23,957 bases of DNA from GWF2-43-63 sp964559205 (GTDB lineage: Bacteria; Bacteroidota; Bacteroidia; Bacteroidales; DTU049). The notes beneath the pieces are model-generated. The model had not been told where the DNA came from. It saw nothing but the letters and a program-made list of their open reading frames with translations, and did not search any database. Position 1 is the first letter of the stretch; every line of letters starts with the position of its first letter. The stretch is taken from NCBI GenBank assembly GCA_964559205.1, contig CAZLHV010000028.1:1-23957 (forward strand), given 5' to 3'. The translations under genes and the position numbers were made by a program. Shown piece by piece: positions 15,042 through 21,503 of the stretch.

Positions 15042-15754
15042 GACATCAATTGTCTGCGGTACATCTGAATCGTATTTTCGAGCCCGAAATACAGGGCGTC
15101 ACTGATCAGGGCGTGTCCGATAGATACCTCAAGCAACCCCGGAACCTTGAGCGCAAAGTAATTCAGATTCTCTAGACTCAGATCATGACCGGCATTGAGA
15201 CCAAGACCCGCTTCGGAAGCAGCTTCAGCTGCCTTAATAAAAGGAGCTACCGCCCCTGAAGGATCATGCGGGTATCCCAAAGCATATGGTTCGGTGAACA
15301 ATTCCACCCGATCGGCACCCGTGTCGGCTGTTCTTAAAATGTTGTCACGATCTGCATTCACAAAAACCGATGTCCTGATCCCTGAAGCGCGGAGACGGGC
15401 AATAATGTCCCTGAGAAATGCAGTATGATGACGCACATCCCAGCCCACATTTGACGTCTTTACTTCCGGGCTGTCGGGAACCAGGGTCACCTGCTGAGGG
15501 ATGACCGAAAGCACCAGCTTCATGAAATTTTCGTCGGGATATCCCTCTACGTTGAATTCGGTAGTGACAAGTTTTTTTAATAAATACACATCATTGTATC
15601 TGATGTGCCGCTCATCGGGGCGAGGATGAACGGTGATCCCCTGAGCCCCAAAACGCTCACAGTCAACCGCTGCCTTTTGTACGTCGGGTACATTCCCGCC
15701 CCTGGCATTCCGAAGGGTGGCAATTTTATTGATGTTCACACTCAGACGAATCAT
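15038..15754 (-). CDS. pdxJ: Pyridoxine 5'-phosphate synthase
   Basis: 238 residues starting MIRLSVNINKIATLRN. A longer ORF from 15820 adds a non-homologous leader that covers the promoter region, so the start at 15754 was chosen. PdxJ condenses 1-deoxyxylulose-5-phosphate with 3-amino-2-oxopropyl phosphate to pyridoxine 5'-phosphate, the closing step of the DXP-dependent vitamin B6 route. Visible motifs are GAQGITVHPRPDERHIR (36-52; His43, Arg45, His50), FNVEGYP (Glu near 70), QVTLVPDSPE and GLGLNAGHDL with the late catalytic His. It is the first gene of a minus-strand pair and is divergent from the CBS gene. Confidence 0.97.
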   Translation of the reverse strand: MIRLSVNINKIATLRNARGGNVPDVQKAAVDCERFGAQGITVHPRPDERHIRYNDVYLLKKLVTTEFNVEGYPDENFMKLVLSVIPQQVTLVPDSPEVKTSNVGWDVRHHTAFLRDIIARLRASGIRTSVFVNADRDNILRTADTGADRVELFTEPYALGYPHDPSGAVAPFIKAAEAASEAGLGLNAGHDLSLENLNYFALKVPGLLEVSIGHALISDALYFGLENTIQMYRRQLMS

Positions 15755-15767
15755 GGTAAACTTTTTG

Positions 15768-15775
15768 CAAAAATA
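15768..15775 (-). promoter_or_regulatory. Candidate -7 box for pdxJ
   Basis: On the minus strand this reads TATTTTTG, a match to TAnnTTTG, 13 bases before the pdxJ start. No clear TTTG was found about 19 bases further upstream, so support is partial. Confidence 0.4.
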
Positions 15776-15797
15776 GCAACAGATTTCATGAAAATTA

Positions 15798-15805
15798 TAT
15801 TTTTG
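15798..15805 (+). promoter_or_regulatory. Candidate -7 box for the CBS-domain gene
   Basis: TATTTTTG matches TAnnTTTG and lies 17 bases before the ATG at 15823. It is back to back with the minus-strand box for pdxJ. The nearest TTTG upstream is 30 bases away, too far for a normal -33, so the call is tentative. Confidence 0.4.
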
Positions 15806-15822
15806 TCGCAGACAATTCATTC

Positions 15823-16491
15823 ATGAGCATATTTGCAGGTGATATCAGCATGTCCGAAATCCCGAGTGTTCGCACAAGCACTCTGGCTTCTGATGCCCTT
15901 ACGTTGATGGAAGAATTCAAGGTGTCGCATCTGGCAGTGGTAAACAACGAAGCATTGCTGGGCCTTGTTTCTGAAGACGATTTGCTGACGCTTTCCGATT
16001 ATTCGAATCCGATCGGCTCGCTGAGATTGACCTTGCAGGGTGCTTCCGTAACCGATCAGGCACACATTTTCGATATTCTTAGGGTGATTGATCAGCACCG
16101 GCTCACCCAGGTGCCCGTGGTTGATGCGAAAAATAATTTTATCGGCTGTTTGCTCTCATCCGATATCCTTCATGTGATTTCTGACTTATTATCGGTGAGT
16201 AACCCGGGGGGCATCATTATTCTTGAAATGAATGTGGCCGATTATTCACTCACTCAGGTGGCATCCATAATCGAGTCAAACGATGCCTTAATCATTTCTT
16301 CCTTTATTCAGACTATCCCTAATTCCACCCGAATGCAGTTGATTCTCAAGGTTAACAATCCCGATATTGGAAAAATTCTGCAAACTTTCAACCGCTTCGA
16401 CTATCAGGTCATCGCTTCGTTTGGCGAGGATATGCTCGATGATGTACTGCGCGACCGCTACGATTTATTAATGCGGTTTCTCAATATGTAA
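15823..16491 (+). CDS. CBS-domain pair protein
   Basis: 222 residues. CBS 1 covers about 1-60 (SMSEIPSVRTSTLASDALTL, then HLAVVNNEALLGLVSEDDLL) and CBS 2 about 75-130 (IFDILRVIDQHRLTQVPVVD, NNFIGCLLSSDILHV). The last ~80 residues (GGIIILEMNVADYSLTQVA ... IASFGEDMLDDVLRDRYDLL) look like an ACT-like/AcuB-type regulatory end. Such proteins usually bind adenosyl ligands and sense energy state; the target is unknown. It is the first gene of the right-hand cluster, and the next gene starts 4 bases after its stop. Confidence 0.88.
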   Translation: MSIFAGDISMSEIPSVRTSTLASDALTLMEEFKVSHLAVVNNEALLGLVSEDDLLTLSDYSNPIGSLRLTLQGASVTDQAHIFDILRVIDQHRLTQVPVVDAKNNFIGCLLSSDILHVISDLLSVSNPGGIIILEMNVADYSLTQVASIIESNDALIISSFIQTIPNSTRMQLILKVNNPDIGKILQTFNRFDYQVIASFGEDMLDDVLRDRYDLLMRFLNM

Positions 16492-16495
16492 TCTT

Positions 16496-17863
16496 TTGAA
16501 AATACTTTTTTCATTTTTCCTGCTGTGTTTTACAGGGCTACTTCAGGCCCAAAACGAGGTTTATGTGGTACAAGCCATTCATGTCGATGGCAAGTATCTG
16601 ACCAAAGACGACATTATCCTGCGAGAAATTCCTTTTTCAGCCGGCGACACTGTTTTTTGCCGGGATACGGCAGCACTGGCCGAAAATGCTGAGCAAAACC
16701 TGGTAAACACCTCTCTTTTTCATCGTGCTGAAGTGCTTTTTACCGACAGCGGCCTTGTGTGGGTTCGGGTCACCGAACGATGGTACATCTGGCCGGTGCC
16801 TTTCTTTTCTGTCGAAGAGCGAAATTTCAATGTGTGGCTCCGTGATCCCGATCTGGAAAAAGCAACCTATGGCCTTTATGTGTATCACGAAAACTTCAGG
16901 GGCCGAAAGGAATACTTGAAGCTGCTTTGCAAAACTGGGTACAACGAGCTGTATGGGTTTTCTTATTCAAAACCTTATATCGATAAACGGAAAAACACAG
17001 GAATATCGGCTGCCGCAGGATTTGAGGGCTCTCATGCCTTGTCTGTAACCGTGATTGAACAAGAACCAAAAACCATTAAACTGATTGATCGGTATGCTTT
17101 TTCGGGCTTATTTGGCTCATTGTCCCTTACTCGAAGGCAAGGCATACACTTGTTTCATAAACTGAGCATTTTATTTGAGTCGACCAGCTTTGCCGACACG
17201 CTCATTCAGGCCTATCCCGATTATGCGCCTGGAACTGATTGGACGAGGTTGTCGTTGAACTATCAGTTCAGAGCCGACTTCCGCGATTTCAAGCCTTATC
17301 CCCTCAAAGGTTGGTATGCCGACCTCGAATTTAGCCTGGGTAATTTTTTATCATTGAGTGATCTGAACGAGAAGAAGTATTATTTGAAAAGCACTTCACG
17401 CAAATACCTGCGCATCAGGGGACCATTCTATGCTGCAACCGGATTTACAGGGCTGCTTACACTTTCATCGCCCGAAAAAATGGTTTCTTCCCCGGCTCTT
17501 GGCTATGGAAGCGATTTTGTCAGAGGATATCAGTATCAGGTGATTCCAGTCGATCATTTTCTGATTCATCGTTCGAACCTGAAATTCAGTTTATTGAAGC
17601 AGCGTATTGTCAGACTTCCTCTCATCCGTTCCGAAAAATTCCGAAGCGTCCCTGTGGCTTTTTTTGTGAATGCTTTTTTCGATCAGGGCTGGTCTGCTGC
17701 CGGAAAATTCGCCATTCTGAATCCCATGTCGGGCGATTATCTGGCCGGATATGGTGTCGGACTGGATTTTGTAACTTATTACGATAAAGTATTCCGGCTC
17801 GAATTCACTGTGAATCGTTTAATGCAAAAAGGATTATTTTTGCATTTCACCGCACCGGTTTAA
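16496..17863 (+). CDS. Short Omp85-family outer-membrane barrel with one POTRA
   Basis: 455 residues from a TTG start; this is the codon that gives the signal peptide MKILFSFFLLCFTGLLQAQ. Residues ~22-95 form one POTRA-like unit (VVQAIHVDGKYLTKDDIILR, LVNTSLFHRAEV). The rest is strand-rich barrel with the Omp85 loop-6 signature FVRGY (V342-Y345) and ends in a hydrophobic strand, FLHFTAPV. This is a BamA/TamA-type architecture but much shorter than BamA, which is also present (21504-). Members like it are known next to nadK in Bacteroidota. Its exact role (insertion of a subset of barrels, or lipid/protein export) is not known. Confidence 0.85.
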   Translation: MKILFSFFLLCFTGLLQAQNEVYVVQAIHVDGKYLTKDDIILREIPFSAGDTVFCRDTAALAENAEQNLVNTSLFHRAEVLFTDSGLVWVRVTERWYIWPVPFFSVEERNFNVWLRDPDLEKATYGLYVYHENFRGRKEYLKLLCKTGYNELYGFSYSKPYIDKRKNTGISAAAGFEGSHALSVTVIEQEPKTIKLIDRYAFSGLFGSLSLTRRQGIHLFHKLSILFESTSFADTLIQAYPDYAPGTDWTRLSLNYQFRADFRDFKPYPLKGWYADLEFSLGNFLSLSDLNEKKYYLKSTSRKYLRIRGPFYAATGFTGLLTLSSPEKMVSSPALGYGSDFVRGYQYQVIPVDHFLIHRSNLKFSLLKQRIVRLPLIRSEKFRSVPVAFFVNAFFDQGWSAAGKFAILNPMSGDYLAGYGVGLDFVTYYDKVFRLEFTVNRLMQKGLFLHFTAPV

Positions 17864-17874
17864 AGGATATTGAT

Positions 17875-18756
17875 ATGAAAATCTGTGTTTTCTCCCGTGC
17901 CTATTCCCCCGATTATCGTCCTGTGATTCAGAATATTCTTGACGTGGTGTCGAAATCGTGCGGACAGGTCATTTTCAGCGAAAGCCTGAAATCAGAAGTA
18001 TCGGCATCCTTCAACTTGCCTCGGAGCGCCGGCTTTTTCGCCAACCATGAGTCCATCAGCGGCCGTGCCGATCTGGTAGTGAGCCTGGGTGGCGATGGCA
18101 CCCTGCTCGAAACGGTTAATCTGGTTCGCGATTCCGGAATCCCGGTCATGGGGGTCAATTTCGGAAGGCTCGGATTCTTGTCGAATACGCCAAAAGAGGA
18201 CATTCGTTTTGCTCTCGAAGCATTTCTGCAAGGTGATTATAGCCTGTCGCGCAGAACTGTACTTGAAATTGACCAATGCAGCGATTATTTCGGCAAAACG
18301 GTTTATGCCCTGAATGATATTGCATTGCATAAGAACGATAGCGGATCGATGATTTCGGTGCATACCTATATCAACGATGAATTCATGAATTCGTATTGGT
18401 CCGATGGAATCATTGTGTCAACCCCAACAGGATCAACAGCTTATTCACTAAGTTGCGGAGGCCCGGTGCTCGTCCCTGCAGCATGCAACCTCATTCTCAC
18501 TCCCATTGCCCCCCACAACCTTTCGGTTCGCCCGGTGGTGATTTCCGATCACGAAGTCGTGACATTAATCCCCGAAGGCCGTTCCGATACGTTTGTCCTT
18601 TCTCTCGACTCAAATCAGGCCATTATTCAGAAGGGAACCAAAGTGGTCATCCGAAAGGCTGGGTTTACCATCAACTTTGTACGACAGTCGGGCGATACTT
18701 TTTTCAAAATTCTTCGTGAAAAACTTATGTGGGGGGAAGATAAACGTAACATGTGA
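17875..18756 (+). CDS. nadK: NAD kinase
   Basis: 293 residues. It phosphorylates NAD to NADP using ATP, the only source of NADP. Motifs: LVVSLGGDGTLLETV with GGDGT at 72-76 (Asp74 catalytic), GVNFGRLGFLS, ALNDIALHK, SDGIIVSTPTGSTAYSLS (nucleotide site) and LTPIAPHNLSVRP. It starts 11 bases after the Omp85-like gene. A TATTTTTG box (17835-17842), inside an AT-rich inverted repeat (17823-17844) at the end of the upstream gene, could be an internal promoter, but no -33 partner was found. Confidence 0.96.
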   Translation: MKICVFSRAYSPDYRPVIQNILDVVSKSCGQVIFSESLKSEVSASFNLPRSAGFFANHESISGRADLVVSLGGDGTLLETVNLVRDSGIPVMGVNFGRLGFLSNTPKEDIRFALEAFLQGDYSLSRRTVLEIDQCSDYFGKTVYALNDIALHKNDSGSMISVHTYINDEFMNSYWSDGIIVSTPTGSTAYSLSCGGPVLVPAACNLILTPIAPHNLSVRPVVISDHEVVTLIPEGRSDTFVLSLDSNQAIIQKGTKVVIRKAGFTINFVRQSGDTFFKILREKLMWGEDKRNM

Positions 18757-18783
18757 GTTTTTTTTTCGTTTCAGAGGAAGAAA

Positions 18784-18815
18784 ATTGAAGTTGTTTCGAT
18801 TTTTTCTTATCTTTG
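18784..18815 (+). promoter_or_regulatory. Promoter of the first PorG-like gene
   Basis: ATTG at 18784-18787, a 20-base spacer, then TATCTTTG at 18808-18815 (TAnnTTTG). The ATG follows at 18843, leaving a leader of about 20 bases. Confidence 0.65.
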
Positions 18816-18842
18816 TGGCTTAATTGGGAAAATTGTATTATT

Positions 18843-19745
18843 ATGAGAATCACATTGCCCATAATTATTGCTTTTCTGTTTATCGCAGTTGATACTGCCG
18901 ATGCGCAGTTTCACTGGCGTCAGAATCGAAAGGAATATGTATTTGGTTTCGGTGCATCAAATTTCCTTGGCGACCTTGGCGGAGCCAATCAGATTGGCAC
19001 CAACGGATTTAAGGATCTTGACTGGCCTGCAACCCGGCCGTTAGGAAGCTTCGGTTACCGTTATCGTACTGGCAAGCAGCACTGCGTCAAAGGCATGTTG
19101 CACATTGCTTATCTGAACGGAAGCGACGCAAACACCGAAGAGTTCATCCGTAGAAACCGAAACCTGAATTTCCGTACTCCTATTGTTGAGCTCAACGGTC
19201 AGTTTGAATATATGCTCACCCGTCAGCGTGAAGGAGCCAGATACCGGCTTCGTGGTGTACAGGGCTGGCGTAATATCAACATCGAGTCCTATCTTTTTGT
19301 GGGTGTTGGCCTCTTTTGGTTCAATCCGCAAGGACAATACATGGATGGCTCTTGGGTGAACCTCAAACCTCTAAGTACCGAAGGTCAGGGCCTTGTCGAA
19401 ACACGTAAACCATATCATCGTCTGCAGCCGGTTATTCCTATGGGCATTGGTTTTAAATATGCCATCAGCAGGGAATGGTCCATTGGACTTGAGTATGGCC
19501 TTCGCAAGACCTTCACCGATTATATCGACGACGTAAGCACCACCTATTTCGACAATGCAGAGATCAGAGACGAAAAAGGCGATATTGCTGCTTATATGGC
19601 CGATCCTTCTCTTGGATTGGAGCCAACCCAAACCCTTGCCGGCGAGCAGCGTGGCGATCCTACCGACCGTGATTCTTACATGTTTGCCGAGCTCACATTC
19701 TACTATAAAATACCGCGTGGCGGCTTTGCAATTCCTAAATTCTGA
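18843..19745 (+). CDS. PorG-like outer-membrane beta-barrel protein (DUF6089), copy 1
   Basis: 300 residues from ATG 18843. The ORF from 18813 starts inside the promoter box. Signal peptide MRITLPIIIAFLFIAVDTADA. Barrel-like strands with aromatic ends (YVFGFGASNFLGDLGG, FGYRYR, YLFVGVGLFWFNPQG) and the family signature GLRKTFTDYIDDVSTTY lead to a final strand, FAELTFYYKI. In Porphyromonas the related PorG is an outer-membrane component of the type IX secretion system that contacts the PorK/PorN ring, and is encoded beside uppS and bamA, as here. The assignment to T9SS rests on family and gene order. Confidence 0.85.
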   Translation: MRITLPIIIAFLFIAVDTADAQFHWRQNRKEYVFGFGASNFLGDLGGANQIGTNGFKDLDWPATRPLGSFGYRYRTGKQHCVKGMLHIAYLNGSDANTEEFIRRNRNLNFRTPIVELNGQFEYMLTRQREGARYRLRGVQGWRNINIESYLFVGVGLFWFNPQGQYMDGSWVNLKPLSTEGQGLVETRKPYHRLQPVIPMGIGFKYAISREWSIGLEYGLRKTFTDYIDDVSTTYFDNAEIRDEKGDIAAYMADPSLGLEPTQTLAGEQRGDPTDRDSYMFAELTFYYKIPRGGFAIPKF

Positions 19746-19776
19746 TCTTGACTGCTATCGTTTCACCGTTTTTTAA

Positions 19777-19784
19777 TAATTTTG
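19777..19784 (+). promoter_or_regulatory. Candidate -7 box for the second PorG-like gene
   Basis: TAATTTTG matches TAnnTTTG. No clear TTTG is found 19-20 bases upstream. Transcription would begin at about 19790, at the foot of the hairpin that follows. Confidence 0.45.
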
Positions 19785-19787
19785 CAC

Positions 19788-19814
19788 CTACCCATTCAAT
19801 GATCGAATGGGTAG
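19788..19814 (+). promoter_or_regulatory. Perfect 10-bp hairpin in the leader of the second PorG-like gene
   Basis: CTACCCATTC (19788-19797) pairs perfectly with GAATGGGTAG (19805-19814) across a 7-base loop. There is no following T run, so it does not look like a simple intrinsic terminator. Its place directly after the -7 box suggests a 5'-end mRNA stem, or less likely an operator. Confidence 0.55.
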
Positions 19815-19860
19815 CTTGTTTATATACTATTTGCCCGACATTGTCGTTATTCCACCAGAA

Positions 19861-20736
19861 ATGAAAAGACTTGCATTTGTAATATCAGTTCTGGCCTTAA
19901 GTTCAGGAGGATTTGCCCAGCAACATGAACTGGGCGTCATGGCGGGTGCAACCTACTATGTAGGTGATTTAAACCCATATACCCATTTTGCCCAGTCAAA
20001 ACCAGCCGGTGGCCTGTTGTACCGCTATAATATCAATCCACGAATGGCCATTCGCGTACATGCCCTTTTTGGCTCTTTGCAGGGTGCCGATAGCGTGGTG
20101 CGTTACAACGAAAACAGAAATCTGCATTTTCGTTCCCCATTGATGGAGTTTGGCTCTCAGTTCGAATTGTCCTACCAAAAGTTTACCATTGGTTCCGACA
20201 AGCATTGGTATACTCCTTATCTGTTTGGAGGCATTTCGTTTTACAAATTCAAACCTCAGGGTTTCTGGAATGGCGATTGGTACAACCTTCAGACCCTCGG
20301 CACTGAGGGTCAGGGCACAACAGCATATCCCTCGCGTGAACCCTATTCGCTTGCAGGAATCAGCATCCCGTTTGGACTTGGAATAAAATTTAGTATTGGA
20401 AATGCCATCGTTCTTGGCGCCGAATGGGGCCTTCGAAAAACCTTTACCGACTACATCGATGATGTTTCAACTACCTATGCCGATCCTGCTGTTCTGTCCT
20501 CTCAGAATACTCCCGCTGCTGCTGCCTTGGCAGACCCTTCTGTCGATGCCGCCGAACGAACAGGTTACCAACGCGGTAATCCGTCAACCGACGACTGGTA
20601 CTCGTTTGCAGGATTAACTCTTACCTTCAAGTTTAAAGACAAGTCCGACCATTGTCCCGGTGCCGTGCGTCGGCGCGACAGCTATATCAAGGACTATTTC
20701 CGAATGCTAAAAAGTCAACCACCAGCTTCTTTCTGA
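19861..20736 (+). CDS. PorG-like outer-membrane beta-barrel protein (DUF6089), copy 2
   Basis: 291 residues from ATG 19861, which gives the signal peptide MKRLAFVISVLALSSGGFAQ. An in-frame GTG/ATG at 19807 lies in the hairpin region and would spoil the signal. It shares with copy 1 the sequence of YYVGDLNP/LYRYN strands, YLFGGISFYKFKPQG, and GLRKTFTDYIDDVSTTY. The end differs: after FAGLTLTFKF there is a charged tail (DHCPGAVRRRDSYIKDYF) that is probably periplasmic. In sequence and in position next to uppS and bamA it matches PorG of the type IX secretion system. Its stop abuts the uppS start. Confidence 0.87.
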   Translation: MKRLAFVISVLALSSGGFAQQHELGVMAGATYYVGDLNPYTHFAQSKPAGGLLYRYNINPRMAIRVHALFGSLQGADSVVRYNENRNLHFRSPLMEFGSQFELSYQKFTIGSDKHWYTPYLFGGISFYKFKPQGFWNGDWYNLQTLGTEGQGTTAYPSREPYSLAGISIPFGLGIKFSIGNAIVLGAEWGLRKTFTDYIDDVSTTYADPAVLSSQNTPAAAALADPSVDAAERTGYQRGNPSTDDWYSFAGLTLTFKFKDKSDHCPGAVRRRDSYIKDYFRMLKSQPPASF

Positions 20737-21501
20737 ATGAACTCATCCCATAACGTTTCCCATTTATCTGATATCCCTGCACATGTTGCTGTGATTATGG
20801 ACGGCAACGGACGCTGGGCAAAAGCCAGAGGTCTCGACCGAACAGAAGGACACCGCCAGGGCGCTGAAACTGTTAAAACAATTGTCAAAGCTGCAGCCAA
20901 AGCCGGTGTGAAATACCTGACCCTCTATGCTTTTTCTACCGAAAACTGGAACAGACCTGCTCAGGAAGTCGAAGCCATCATGAATCTGCTGGTGTTTATG
21001 CTTGACCGCGAAACCAAAGAGCTGCATGACAATCATGTGCGCCTTTCGGCAATTGGCGACTTAAGCCGTCTTGACACAAAAGCTCAGGATACGCTGAAGA
21101 ATTCAATGCAGTTTACTGCCGAAAATAAAGGACTTCACCTCATTATTGCCCTTAATTACGGATCACGTAACGAAATTCTCAATGCGGTAAAATCATTGGG
21201 CAGGCAAATGATCAATCAAAATCTTCATCCAGATGCCATCGATGAGAAGTTGTTCTCCGATCATCTGTACACCGCTGGAATACCTGATCCTGACTTGTTG
21301 ATCCGAACATCAGGTGAGCAGCGGATTTCGAATTTCTTGCTTTGGCAACTCGCCTATGCCGAACTCTATTTTACTCCGGTTACGTGGCCCGATTTCTCTG
21401 AAGAAGAGTTTTTAAAAGCACTTCATTCTTATGCAAATCGCGAACGTCGCTTTGGACTAACAGGCGAACAAATTCCTCAAAAAAACGATAATACGATCTG
21501 A
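20737..21501 (+). CDS. uppS: Isoprenyl transferase (undecaprenyl diphosphate synthase)
   Basis: 254 residues. This cis-prenyltransferase extends farnesyl diphosphate with isopentenyl units to the C55 carrier lipid for peptidoglycan and surface glycans. Motifs: HVAVIMDGNGRWAKARG (Asp22 catalytic, Asn24, Arg26), HRQGAETVK, LTLYAFSTENWNRP, and the C-terminal LLIRTSGEQRISNFLLWQLA with YAELYFTP. Length is typical. The ATG follows the upstream TGA with no spacer, and bamA starts 2 bases after its stop, so carrier-lipid supply and outer-membrane assembly are co-transcribed. Confidence 0.97.
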   Translation: MNSSHNVSHLSDIPAHVAVIMDGNGRWAKARGLDRTEGHRQGAETVKTIVKAAAKAGVKYLTLYAFSTENWNRPAQEVEAIMNLLVFMLDRETKELHDNHVRLSAIGDLSRLDTKAQDTLKNSMQFTAENKGLHLIIALNYGSRNEILNAVKSLGRQMINQNLHPDAIDEKLFSDHLYTAGIPDPDLLIRTSGEQRISNFLLWQLAYAELYFTPVTWPDFSEEEFLKALHSYANRERRFGLTGEQIPQKNDNTI

Positions 21502-21503
21502 TC

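Noticed and set aside
18757..18775. T8 run after nadK as an intrinsic terminator
   Set aside because: No stable GC-rich stem could be found directly before it.
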